Below are positions 53,344 through 61,646 of a DNA stretch of 64,000 nt, piece by piece. This stretch comes from JAFDZW01 sp964404255 (GTDB lineage: Bacteria > Bacteroidota > Ignavibacteria > Palsa-1295): positions 9,611 through 73,610 of the forward strand of contig CAYOJJ010000017.1 of assembly GCA_964404255.1 (NCBI GenBank). The letters run 5' to 3'. Every line of letters begins with the position of its first letter. Positions within the stretch are counted from its first letter, which is position 1. The notes below the pieces were generated by a model. The model ran no database searches and was not told the origin of the DNA. It saw only the letters and a program-made list of their open reading frames with translations. Both the position numbers and the translations under genes were made by a program.

Positions 53344-56322
53344 ATGGAATTTAAACGGATTCACTACGTTTTCGCTGGTCTTAGCTTCTTCGTGGCGCTG
53401 TTTACGTATATGTATACGATGCAGCCCTCGACCCCCTACTGGGACTGCGGCGAATTTGCATCGGCTGCGGCTGCGTTGCAGGTACCTCATCCTCCCGGAT
53501 CGCCTCTTTGGACGATTCTTGGCCGTTTTGCAATGATGCTCCCGACTTATACCGATATTGTAGCCCGCTACAACTTCTTCTCGGTCCTGAGTTCGGCGCT
53601 GACGATCCTGATCCTGTATCTTTCGGTAGTACGCCTTATCAAAATGTGGCGCGGCGAACCGAAAAGCATGGCCGATGCCATGACAACCTTTGGAGGGGCA
53701 TTGATCGCGGCATTATGCTATACCTTTACCGATAGCTTCTGGTTTAATGCGCTCGAATGCGAAGTCTATGCCTTTGGATCGCTCTTTATAGCATTGGTGC
53801 CTTATATTATGCTTGTCTGGTGCGATCATGCGGATGAAGAGCATAATGAAAAATATATGCTGTTGGCCGCTTATGTTATGGGGCTTTCTCTCGGCGTTCA
53901 CCAGCTCGCGTTACTGAATATTTTCCCCTGCTTCATGATCATCTATTACCGCCGCCGCAGTAATGTGACGACGGGTACCTGGCTCGGGATGGTTGCGGCT
54001 AGCATTGTGGCCTTCTTTATCGCCTTTAAGCTGGTTCTTTCCTGGATCGTAGAATGGCTCGGAAATGGCGGAGGAAGCGCTGCCTTTGTGTACTTCCTCT
54101 TTATGGCTACCATCTATGGTCTCTATTGGAGCCATAAACAACGCCGGGCGCTTATTAACGTCAGCCTTTGGTCGGCCCTATTACTGTTTTTAGGGTATTC
54201 GACCTATTACATGATTATGGTTCGCGCAGCCCAGGAGCCGCCGATGAACCAATGGCACGCTAACGATTTCAAAACAATTACGAAATTTATCAATCGCGAT
54301 CAGTACGGATACCGTCCGCCGTGGCCGCGTCAGGTCGGTGATCAGCAAAGCGATCCGAGTAACGATCCAACCTTTAAGAATTACTCGGGTAACTGGGATT
54401 TCTTATGGCGTTATCAGGTCGATCATATGTACAATCGCTATCTTGCCTGGAATTTTATTGGCCGCGTAAGCCAGGATCAGGATTCCGGGACCGATTGGTC
54501 GAAGACGTGGGGTATCCCATTCTTCTTAGGCTTATTTGGTATCTATTGGCATTTCAAGCGAGATCCGAAACGAGCGCTTACGTTACTCGCTGCATTTATC
54601 TTCTTTGGCTGGCTTACGGCTCTATACCAAAATCAGCAGGACCCGCAGCCTCGTGAACGTGATTACTTCTATGTCGGAGCATTCTATTTCTACGCTATGT
54701 GGGTAGGTATCGGTGCGACCGGTATAATGGAATGGATGCGTGGCAGAGGTACATCGCCGGTCTTGAAAGAAGGACAAAAGGATACGGAAAAGAAGGAGCC
54801 GATTCCGGTGCCGGTTGGCGATGGAAATGTAGGCTTGCTTGGCGGTGCGTTGGCGGCAATGGTCATTTTGGTGCCGTTGAATCAATGCGCCGGGTTGGCC
54901 GGAATGGCTACAGGTAAATCTTTCGCCGAAACTTCAAAGTGGCATGAATATTCGAGAGCGCATAATAATATACCGTTCGAGTATGCATACAACCAATTAC
55001 AAAGTTGTGAGCCAAATGCTATTCTCTTTACCGCCGGCGATAACGATACCTTCCCCTTGTGGTGCGCACAGGATGTCTATGGTATCCGCCGCGATATTCG
55101 CATAGTGAATCTATCGTTAGCGAATATGAGCTGGTATATCAAGCAATTGAAAAAGGATGTGTGGAATGGCGATGGTAAGAAGATGGATCTTCCGGGCTTT
55201 TCCGATGAAGTATTGAGTGCACCGGAAGAGAGCCAGGGTGGTATTCATTACTATGGTGATAAAGCTACGCCTGTTTCTGTCAAAGTTGCTGCAGAGACCA
55301 TGAAGAAATTCAGCGGCGACCCAAATGCCGGTCCGGGAACAATGAACTGGACATATCGCGGAGAAATGTCGCGTGGGGAAGGCCAGTATATATTCACCGT
55401 TGCCGATCAGATCGTCCGTTCGATTATCGAAGGAAATATCGATAAGCGGCCTATCTATTTTGCTTCTGCCGTACCGGCAAGCTACCAGATCGGTGTATCT
55501 CCGTATCTCGTATGGGAAGGTATGGCGCAGCGGATAAGCCCCGTTCAGCCGAGTGCCCAGGTACCACCGGTTAACGAACAGAGTTCGGCTGAGATCTGTC
55601 TGAAGCTGGTAAATACCGTTCATAAGGAATATCATCGTGGGTATTTGCTCAATACCTTCCGTGATAAGGACGCCCGTTGGAGCAATGCCGATAGGACTAA
55701 TACTCCGCCGTTCTATTGCTACCAGCGTTCCTACGAAGTTCTTGCCCAGTATTATTATGCGAAGCATCAATTTGCCGATGTTAAGAAGGTGCTCGATATG
55801 CTCAATCAGGCATTACCGCCGGAACGGGTAGAATATGTGGAGGGAACAGCTACCGAAATTGCTCAGCTTTATAAGAGCATCGGTGATGAGGCAAAAGCCA
55901 AAAAATTCAGCAAGATCGCAATGGCGAAACTGGAGGAAGAATACCAGCAATCGCTTTCAAGTAATCCTTCCATGAGGGATCTCTTCATCCAGTTACAATA
56001 TGCCGAAACACTGCTGAGCCTTGGGGATGTCGATAAGGCATTTCCAATCCTCGATCGCTTGCATCAGAATCCGCCGGATGCTCAGATGAGAGGCAATATC
56101 GAACTGCGCTGGCAGCAGGCCAGTGCGATGCTTGCCGAGAAAAAAGGTGATAAAAAGAAAGCGGTTGAGATATATGATCGCTTGTTTGCCACCTTCGGCG
56201 GAAGTCTTCCGGGAAGCGCGTATGACGATGAGTTCAAGCTGGTCAGAATACATCTCGACTCGTTAAAAATGCAGCTTGGCCTTTTACCACCGCCGGGCGC
56301 TCACGATACTGCTTCCAAGTAA
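53344..56322 (+). CDS. DUF2723/TMEM260-like membrane glycosyltransferase with TPR-like tail
   Basis: 992 residues. About a dozen membrane helices in the first 500 residues, with the DUF2723 opening TMQPSTPYWDCGEFASAAAA, which carries the acidic pair expected of a GT-C active site, and VPHPPGSPLWTILGRF. A soluble domain follows (GDNDTFPLWCAQDVYGIR, about 570-720) and the C-terminal 200 residues look like tetratricopeptide helices. The human relative TMEM260 is an O-mannosyltransferase, so protein O-glycosylation is a fair guess. Divergent from marR. Confidence 0.87.
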   Translation: MEFKRIHYVFAGLSFFVALFTYMYTMQPSTPYWDCGEFASAAAALQVPHPPGSPLWTILGRFAMMLPTYTDIVARYNFFSVLSSALTILILYLSVVRLIKMWRGEPKSMADAMTTFGGALIAALCYTFTDSFWFNALECEVYAFGSLFIALVPYIMLVWCDHADEEHNEKYMLLAAYVMGLSLGVHQLALLNIFPCFMIIYYRRRSNVTTGTWLGMVAASIVAFFIAFKLVLSWIVEWLGNGGGSAAFVYFLFMATIYGLYWSHKQRRALINVSLWSALLLFLGYSTYYMIMVRAAQEPPMNQWHANDFKTITKFINRDQYGYRPPWPRQVGDQQSDPSNDPTFKNYSGNWDFLWRYQVDHMYNRYLAWNFIGRVSQDQDSGTDWSKTWGIPFFLGLFGIYWHFKRDPKRALTLLAAFIFFGWLTALYQNQQDPQPRERDYFYVGAFYFYAMWVGIGATGIMEWMRGRGTSPVLKEGQKDTEKKEPIPVPVGDGNVGLLGGALAAMVILVPLNQCAGLAGMATGKSFAETSKWHEYSRAHNNIPFEYAYNQLQSCEPNAILFTAGDNDTFPLWCAQDVYGIRRDIRIVNLSLANMSWYIKQLKKDVWNGDGKKMDLPGFSDEVLSAPEESQGGIHYYGDKATPVSVKVAAETMKKFSGDPNAGPGTMNWTYRGEMSRGEGQYIFTVADQIVRSIIEGNIDKRPIYFASAVPASYQIGVSPYLVWEGMAQRISPVQPSAQVPPVNEQSSAEICLKLVNTVHKEYHRGYLLNTFRDKDARWSNADRTNTPPFYCYQRSYEVLAQYYYAKHQFADVKKVLDMLNQALPPERVEYVEGTATEIAQLYKSIGDEAKAKKFSKIAMAKLEEEYQQSLSSNPSMRDLFIQLQYAETLLSLGDVDKAFPILDRLHQNPPDAQMRGNIELRWQQASAMLAEKKGDKKKAVEIYDRLFATFGGSLPGSAYDDEFKLVRIHLDSLKMQLGLLPPPGAHDTASK

Positions 56323-56339
56323 CATAATACAGGAATTAT

Positions 56340-56368
56340 ACTATGGGGTGGCTCTGCCGCCCCATAGT
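56340..56368 (+). terminator. Hairpin after the DUF2723 gene
   Basis: ACTATGGGG and CCCCATAGT enclose TGGCTCTGCCG, which itself pairs as GGC/GCC. A strong hairpin 17 bases past the stop, but without a clear T-tract. The next gene starts 21 bases later. Confidence 0.5.
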
Positions 56369-56389
56369 GTTTAGAGCAAGAGTTAAGGC

Positions 56390-57112
56390 TTGTATCTCTC
56401 GGTAATTATTCCCGCCTATCGCGAAGCAACGCGCATCACGCCTACACTCGAAAAAGTAGTGGCTTATCTCGGTGCCGCGCCGTATGATAGTGAAGTGCTT
56501 GTTATTGACGATGGCTCGCCGGATGATACCATTGTGGTAGTGCAGCGGTTCATAACGACTACGGTATTGCCTTCGAATGTCTCCCTTCGGCTTATTGCTC
56601 TTGATTCCAATCTGGGCAAGGGCGGTGCCGTTAGAAAAGGGATGCTCGAAGCAACAGGCAAGATAAGAATTTTTACCGATGCCGATCTATCCACCCCAAT
56701 CAAAGAGGTGGAAAAGGTATTTACGGCGATCGAAACCGAGGGATACGATATTGCGATCGGCAGCCGTGCCTTAGAGAAGGAATTGATAAAAGTACACCAG
56801 CCATGGTATCGGGAAACCATGGGTCGCTTCTTCAATCTGCTGGTTCAATTAATGGTCTTTCGTGGCATTAAAGATACCCAATGCGGCTTTAAGGGATTTA
56901 CTGCTAAGGCCGCAGAAAAAGTATTTTCTGCTCAGAAAGTAATGGGGTTCTCATTCGATGTCGATATTCTGTTCCTGGCAAAGAAATTTGGATACAAGAT
57001 CAAAGAAGTGCCGGTCGAATGGTATAACGATGAGCGGACGACCGTCGGAGCTTTAAGTGATTCTTCAAAAATGTTTTTCGAGCTGCTGCGTATCAAACGC
57101 CTGCATCGTTAA
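56390..57112 (+). CDS. GT2 glycosyltransferase, dolichyl-phosphate beta-glucosyltransferase (ALG5)-like
   Basis: 240 residues, GT-A fold. It reads YLSVIIPAYREATRITPTLE, VLVIDDGSPDDTI, the DxD region FTDADLSTPIKEVE, and the ALG5 hallmarks RETMGRFFNLLVQL with DTQCGFKGFTAKAAE and KIKEVPVEWYNDE. Such enzymes charge a polyprenyl phosphate with glucose or a similar sugar. It could supply the donor for the DUF2723 protein just upstream. TTG start at 56390; no membrane helix. Ends 4 bases before the convergent amidase gene. Confidence 0.88.
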   Translation: MYLSVIIPAYREATRITPTLEKVVAYLGAAPYDSEVLVIDDGSPDDTIVVVQRFITTTVLPSNVSLRLIALDSNLGKGGAVRKGMLEATGKIRIFTDADLSTPIKEVEKVFTAIETEGYDIAIGSRALEKELIKVHQPWYRETMGRFFNLLVQLMVFRGIKDTQCGFKGFTAKAAEKVFSAQKVMGFSFDVDILFLAKKFGYKIKEVPVEWYNDERTTVGALSDSSKMFFELLRIKRLHR

Positions 57113-57116
57113 GATA

Positions 57117-57968
57117 TTAGGACCCTTCGTAACTTGCCTTGTATTTTATTATTGCTTCGAGTATCGCTTTTGCAAATTTTTCCTGACCTGCCGACGAACT
57201 CAAAAACTTTTCTTCCGTTGGATTAGAGATAAAAGCAGTCTCGACATAGATACTAGGCATGGAAGCGCCGACGAGCACATAAAACCCGGCCTGGCTTACC
57301 CCATGATCTTTCAACCCAACCGTCTTTTTTAACTCTTGTCGTGTAAGGGAGGCCATTTTTTCAGAGAAGCGGACATCCTGTGCCCTTGACATAGAAGTCA
57401 GGATGAAATCGATATCTGAAAGTGCTTCATATCGCTTTTTATCTTTTTCAAAGGAGATCACCGCATTCTCTCTGGCGGCAACGCGAATTGCCGCATCCGT
57501 TTTACCGGGGCGGAGGATATAGGTTGTCATGCCGCCTGCTTTGGTGGGTTTCTGAGGAGTGGAATTGCAGTGAACACAGATAAAGAGCTTTCCTTTATGC
57601 TCATTTGCTATTTCGCCGCGTCGATAAAGCTCAATAAATCTATCGTCTTTTCTGGTATAGACTACTTTCGTATCGGGTAGGGTACTTTCGATTAGTTTTC
57701 CGAGCTTCAGTACGATTGCCAGGGCTGCTTGCTTCTCCTGGTAACCGTTAACACCGATCGCTCCGGGGTCTTTCCCTCCATGGCCGGCATCGAGTACAAT
57801 AACATCAAGCCGCGGTTTCTTTTTCTTTGGCGCTGCTTTCTTCGTCGCAGTACTATCGGAGGTGGGTATAAGCGGTATTGCCTTCGATTCCGCGAAGGAA
57901 TATACTCCGGCACACCAGAGCGCTGTACAAAGAAATAGGAAAAGGCGGGGAGTTCGGCGCAGAATCAG
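57117..57968 (-). CDS. N-acetylmuramoyl-L-alanine amidase, secreted, probable CTG start
   Basis: 283 residues. From the upstream in-frame stop to an internal ATG at 57530 there is no ATG, GTG or TTG, yet the open frame encodes the front half of the enzyme. Starting at CTG (57968) gives a clean signal peptide ILRRTPRLFLFLCTALWCAG ending SFA. The Amidase_3 zinc and catalytic residues are in VLDAGHGGKDPGA, NGYQEKQAAL, ICVHCNST and IYVETAFISN. Cuts the peptide from glycan strands in the wall. The CTG overlaps the yajQ stop as CTGA, like the usual ATGA couplings. ATT (57965) or CTG (57962) are alternatives. Confidence 0.83.
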   Translation of the reverse strand: MILRRTPRLFLFLCTALWCAGVYSFAESKAIPLIPTSDSTATKKAAPKKKKPRLDVIVLDAGHGGKDPGAIGVNGYQEKQAALAIVLKLGKLIESTLPDTKVVYTRKDDRFIELYRRGEIANEHKGKLFICVHCNSTPQKPTKAGGMTTYILRPGKTDAAIRVAARENAVISFEKDKKRYEALSDIDFILTSMSRAQDVRFSEKMASLTRQELKKTVGLKDHGVSQAGFYVLVGASMPSIYVETAFISNPTEEKFLSSSAGQEKFAKAILEAIIKYKASYEGS

Positions 57969-58462
57969 CGGTAGTTAGTAAATTGGATCGGGAAAGGGAA
58001 TTCCTGAGTCTTTAAGATTTGGATAGCAGCCTGAAGATCGTCCTTACTCTTGCCGACGATGCGAACGGCATCGCCCTGTATTTGAGCCTGTACCTTCATC
58101 TTAGTATCTTTTACCAGTTTGGTTATCTGCTTAGCCTGCTCACTTTCGAGGCCGCTCTTAAGCTTAATAACCTGACGAAGAGACCCACCGGTTGCCGCTT
58201 CGGCCTTGCCATATTCCAGAGATTTCAGGGAAATATTTCTCTTGATCATTTTACCGTTGATCACTTCGGTAAGGGCACGCAACTTCATCTCATCACTGGT
58301 TTGCAGTGTGATAGTCTTTTCTTTAAGATTTAGATCGATCGTTGTATGGGAATCCTTGAAATCGTAACGCTGCTCGATCTCTTTTTTCGCCTGATTGATA
58401 GCGTTATCTACTTCCTGCGAATCGAATTCCGAAACAACGTCAAATGAGAATTGTTGTGCCAT
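57965..58462 (-). CDS. yajQ: YajQ-family nucleotide-binding protein
   Basis: 165 residues, of typical length. Start QQFSFDVVSEFDSQEVDNAI, the conserved EQRYDFKDSHTTID, KRNISLKSLEYGKAE and RIVGKSKDDLQAAI, ending FPFPIQFTNYR. Family members bind cyclic di-GMP or nucleic acid and act as small cytosolic effectors; the role here is unknown. Coupled by a 4-base overlap to the amidase. Confidence 0.94.
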   Translation of the reverse strand: MAQQFSFDVVSEFDSQEVDNAINQAKKEIEQRYDFKDSHTTIDLNLKEKTITLQTSDEMKLRALTEVINGKMIKRNISLKSLEYGKAEAATGGSLRQVIKLKSGLESEQAKQITKLVKDTKMKVQAQIQGDAVRIVGKSKDDLQAAIQILKTQEFPFPIQFTNYR

Positions 58463-58519
58463 TGAGTAATAAAAGTATAGCCCAAAAACGAAAGTACTAA
58501 CGCAAAAAATCCTGTTGCT

Positions 58520-59188
58520 TTATCTGCTATCGCCCATTGTTTTCCTGAAACTGGAAATAGCATCGGCCGGAATAGCATGGCCGCCTTCAAAACGAAAGAT
58601 TTGTGTTTGTAAACTTTTATCGTCGAGAAGCTTAATACTCAGATCGTTAACGTCCTTGGTTATAAGATCGTCATTCGAAGCGATGGAAAACCAGGTGGTC
58701 TTCTTTTTCATCTTCTCTGCATAGGCATCGAAATCAAGATCGGTGGGGGTATCGCCGCACCACATTACTACTTCGTCCGGCTGAATGCTGCCAAGGGCAG
58801 TCCACCGGGCGATGGTAGGGCAGCCCTGCGAAAAACCGAAAGCCGTAATGCGTCTTGGCGGGGCTTCCATGCGTTCGATGATGCCTTCAACTACGCGGTC
58901 GAGATACTCAACATAATCATAGATCTCGTTGAGCCGGTCTTCTTTTGTCATCCAGGAGGCGCCTACATTCCCGGCAAAGCCTTTGGTATAAAATCTCGAG
59001 AGTCCTTCCGGGGCAACGATCAGAGTCTTTTCATCGACTATGGGAGCAAAGCTTTCGATGAATTGCTTAGCATTCGAAGCATAGCCATGAGCAGCGATCC
59101 AGAGATGCTTGCCTTTGCCTTCGAAAGAGCCTAAGGTATAAAGACGGGCAGTACGGTTGGTTTTAATATGATGCTCTGTTGTGGTCAT
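58520..59188 (-). CDS. Alpha/beta hydrolase (phospholipase/carboxylesterase type)
   Basis: 222 residues. HLWIAAHGYASNAKQFIE holds the oxyanion region, the nucleophile is in AFGFSQGCPTIARW, Asp candidates are in IASNDDLITKDV, and the base His is in FEGGHAIPADA. Short-chain ester or acyl-thioester substrate likely. Overlaps the stop of the crotonase gene by 4 bases, so it may hydrolyse a CoA or carboxylic ester from that pathway. Confidence 0.85.
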   Translation of the reverse strand: MTTTEHHIKTNRTARLYTLGSFEGKGKHLWIAAHGYASNAKQFIESFAPIVDEKTLIVAPEGLSRFYTKGFAGNVGASWMTKEDRLNEIYDYVEYLDRVVEGIIERMEAPPRRITAFGFSQGCPTIARWTALGSIQPDEVVMWCGDTPTDLDFDAYAEKMKKKTTWFSIASNDDLITKDVNDLSIKLLDDKSLQTQIFRFEGGHAIPADAISSFRKTMGDSR

Positions 59189-59973
59189 TTCCCTTTAAAT
59201 TCTGCTTTACGTTTTTCCTTGAAAGCAGCAACAGCATTCGTGTAATCTTCGGTTCTACCGGCAGCTTCCTGCATATAGACTTCATAATCGAGTGCTTCAT
59301 CGAGAGAAACATTCGCGGCATTATCAAGCATCTTTTTAATATATCCGTAAGCTTTGGTTGGGCCTGTAGCAAACGTGCGAGCAACAGCCATTGCTTCCTC
59401 CATAAGTTTTTCTGCAGAGGTAACTTTATTGGCAAGCCCTAACTTTTCGGCTTCGGAAGCGGTAACATCGCCTCCCAAAGCAGCCAGTTCAAATGCTTTT
59501 GCAATGCCGAGATATTTAACAAGAAACCAGCTTGAACCGGAATCCGGCACCAACCCAATGCGAACAAATACTTCGATCAGCTTTGCAGAATCGGCCATGA
59601 TACGGTAATCGCAGGCGAGAGCAAGTGAGCAGCCGGCGCCCGCAGCGACGCCATTAACGGCACAGATGATCGGCTTTGGAAGATTTCTCATCGCTCTGAT
59701 AAGCGGATTATAGCGCCGTTCGAGTGAATCGCGAAGCGAACGCTTTCCGCCACCGGAAGGTGCATCTTTAAGGTCCTGCCCGGAGCAGAAAGCTTTACCG
59801 GCACCGGTAAGGATCACCACGCGGACCCCATCGTCCTTTGCAGCCTCTTTAAAGGCAGCTTGCAGATCGGTAGTCAATTGCTCATTAAAAGCATTATAGA
59901 CTTCCGGACGGTTGAGAGTAATAGTAAAAATACCTTCGGTAAGAGAAGTAAGTATGGTTTGGTAATCTGCCAT
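59185..59973 (-). CDS. Enoyl-CoA hydratase/isomerase family, PaaG-like
   Basis: 262 residues, crotonase fold. TITLNRPEVYNAFNEQL, the oxyanion-hole segments AGKAFCSGQDLKD and VNGVAAGAGCSLALACD, and GLVPDSGSSWFLVKYLG. The Asp in the last motif replaces the usual second Glu, as in PaaG, which isomerises 1,2-epoxyphenylacetyl-CoA. No other paa genes are nearby, so a fatty-acyl-CoA role is equally open. Confidence 0.88.
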   Translation of the reverse strand: MADYQTILTSLTEGIFTITLNRPEVYNAFNEQLTTDLQAAFKEAAKDDGVRVVILTGAGKAFCSGQDLKDAPSGGGKRSLRDSLERRYNPLIRAMRNLPKPIICAVNGVAAGAGCSLALACDYRIMADSAKLIEVFVRIGLVPDSGSSWFLVKYLGIAKAFELAALGGDVTASEAEKLGLANKVTSAEKLMEEAMAVARTFATGPTKAYGYIKKMLDNAANVSLDEALDYEVYMQEAAGRTEDYTNAVAAFKEKRKAEFKGK

Positions 59974-60013
59974 TGGTTGCTTAGCTATTATTGGATCAAG
60001 AGAGGGGTATTAT

Positions 60014-60790
60014 TTATTTGCCACGCCATTCGGGCTTGCGTTTTTCTACAAAGGCGGCCATACCTTCACGCATATCTTCGCTTGCAAACAAGAGATAAAA
60101 ATTCTTGCGCTCGAATTCCAGCCCCATTTCAATGGTCGTATCGAATGACTTTAATACGGCTTCTTTTGCCAAACGAACAGCGATCGGTGGCTTTGAAGCT
60201 ATCTCTTTGGCCAGACGTATTGCTTCTTCAAGAAAGAATTCTACCGGTACTACTTTATTGACGAGGCCAAAGTCATAGGCTTCCTGTGCGGAGATAAAGC
60301 CACCCGTAAGAACCATTTGCATTGCCCGTACTTTGCCGATAGCTCTCGTCAGACGCTGCGTACCACCGGCCCCGGGCATGACACCAATATTGATTTCCGG
60401 CTGCCCGATCTTTGCCGTCTCGCTAGCGATCACCATATCGCAGTGCATCATCAGTTCACAGCCGCCTCCCAAAGCAAAACCACTTACAGCAGCAACGATA
60501 GGAGTCTTAATTTTACGGATACGATCCCATTTCGTGAATTGATCCCGATAGAGCATCTCCACTGCACTCGCACCGGCCATTTCCTTAATATCTGCACCAG
60601 CCGCGAAGGCTTTATCGCTTCCAGCCAGGACAATACAGCGAATGGTATCGTCTTTATCAAGTGATTCGAGAGTAGCTATCAGTTCATTCATCAGCTCAAG
60701 ATTCAGGGCATTGAGTGCTGCCGGGCGATGGAGCCGAATGATAGCAATATGGCCATCGGTCTCAAGAAGTAAATTCTTTAATTCGGGCAT
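60014..60790 (-). CDS. Enoyl-CoA hydratase (crotonase family)
   Basis: 258 residues. IRLHRPAALNALNLELM, SDKAFAAGADIKEMAG, VSGFALGGGCELMMHCD and GQPEINIGVMPGAGGTQRL, keeping both catalytic Glu (CEL and the Glu of PEINIG). Ends VEKRKPEWRGK, typical of bacterial short-chain enoyl-CoA hydratases of beta-oxidation. First gene of the minus-strand operon down to the amidase, with its own -7 box at 60814-60821. Confidence 0.92.
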   Translation of the reverse strand: MPELKNLLLETDGHIAIIRLHRPAALNALNLELMNELIATLESLDKDDTIRCIVLAGSDKAFAAGADIKEMAGASAVEMLYRDQFTKWDRIRKIKTPIVAAVSGFALGGGCELMMHCDMVIASETAKIGQPEINIGVMPGAGGTQRLTRAIGKVRAMQMVLTGGFISAQEAYDFGLVNKVVPVEFFLEEAIRLAKEIASKPPIAVRLAKEAVLKSFDTTIEMGLEFERKNFYLLFASEDMREGMAAFVEKRKPEWRGK

Positions 60791-60813
60791 GGGTAATAAG
60801 ATAAATAGTACGG

Positions 60814-60821
60814 CAAAAATA
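60814..60821 (-). promoter_or_regulatory. -7 box TATTTTTG for crotonase operon
   Basis: Minus strand TATTTTTG, 23 bases before the ATG at 60790. Confidence 0.5.
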
Positions 60822-60854
60822 CCACATTACGTTCTCAGAGGTTAGAGAACCTAC

Positions 60855-60884
60855 ACAAATAAAAAAGGCGGCTAAAGCCGCCTT
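60855..60884 (-). terminator. Rho-independent terminator after the BI-1 gene
   Basis: Minus strand AAGGCGGC, loop TTTA, GCCGCCTTTTTTATTTG. Eight-base stem plus T-tract, 12 bases after the BI-1 stop. Confidence 0.92.
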
Positions 60885-60896
60885 GTATTATGATCG

Positions 60897-61601
60897 TTAG
60901 TCTCTGCTTCGCGATCCACCAAGGATCCGAAGGATAAAGAGGAAAAGATTCAGGAAATCCAGGTATAATCTCAGCGCAGCAATTGTCGGTGGAAATTGAT
61001 TTGCTTTACGGAGAATGAGCGAAGTATCGATCAGCACAAACGCCGAAAAGATCAGCACACCAATAATAGAGATCGCCAGATCAAGACTCGATGAGCCCAC
61101 AAAAAGATTCAGGATCATAGCGCCGAGGAGCACAAATAAGCCGATCGTGACCGTGGCGGCCATGAAACTAAAATCTTTCTTTGTCACAAAGACATAGGCC
61201 GTGAGCCCGCCAAATACCATTCCCGTCAGTATCAGTGCATTGTAGATAAGATCAACGCCTGTACCTGGTATATAAGAATGAGCAATGGAATATAGGAGCG
61301 GAGAAATAAGCACACCACTCATAAAGGTGAAAAGTACCATTGTCGGTACTGCCCGGGTCGGTTTATTGGCACTTGCCTGTGCAAAAAAGAAAGCGCCCAA
61401 ATAGGCAATGATCATCAAAAACCGATATTGGGCGGCTATGACAACCAAGCCGGTATTCATGGCGATAAGTGTTCCGCCGATCGCCGCAGCAATACCCATC
61501 GCAAAGTAAGAATACACTTTGCGCACATACGCTAACCGGGCCTCTCCGACAAGCGAGAGAGCATCCGGTGTAAATTGAAAAGAATCAGTATAGTTTGCCA
61601 T
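60897..61601 (-). CDS. Bax inhibitor-1/YccA-family membrane protein
   Basis: 234 residues, seven membrane helices. Family features: an N-terminal YVRKVYSYFAMGIAAAIGGT, SGVLISPLLYSI, ALILTGMVFGGLTAYVFVTK and the C-terminal acidic end of the last helices, AALRLYLDFLNLFLFILRIL followed by GG. Members are pH-sensitive calcium channels or modulators of membrane proteases such as FtsH. Monocistronic: terminator after, divergent-free gap before. Confidence 0.93.
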   Translation of the reverse strand: MANYTDSFQFTPDALSLVGEARLAYVRKVYSYFAMGIAAAIGGTLIAMNTGLVVIAAQYRFLMIIAYLGAFFFAQASANKPTRAVPTMVLFTFMSGVLISPLLYSIAHSYIPGTGVDLIYNALILTGMVFGGLTAYVFVTKKDFSFMAATVTIGLFVLLGAMILNLFVGSSSLDLAISIIGVLIFSAFVLIDTSLILRKANQFPPTIAALRLYLDFLNLFLFILRILGGSRSRD

Positions 61602-61646
61602 ATAGTAATTTATAATACGATTATGCAGAATACTTAGTTTCGAAGC

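Noticed and set aside
55117..55770. 217-residue minus-strand open frame inside the DUF2723 gene
   Set aside because: The opposite strand is a clear long protein; the antisense product has no start context or recognisable motif.
57117..57530. Amidase as a truncated gene or a frameshift pseudogene
   Set aside because: The upstream catalytic half is in the same frame without interruption; only a standard start codon is missing.
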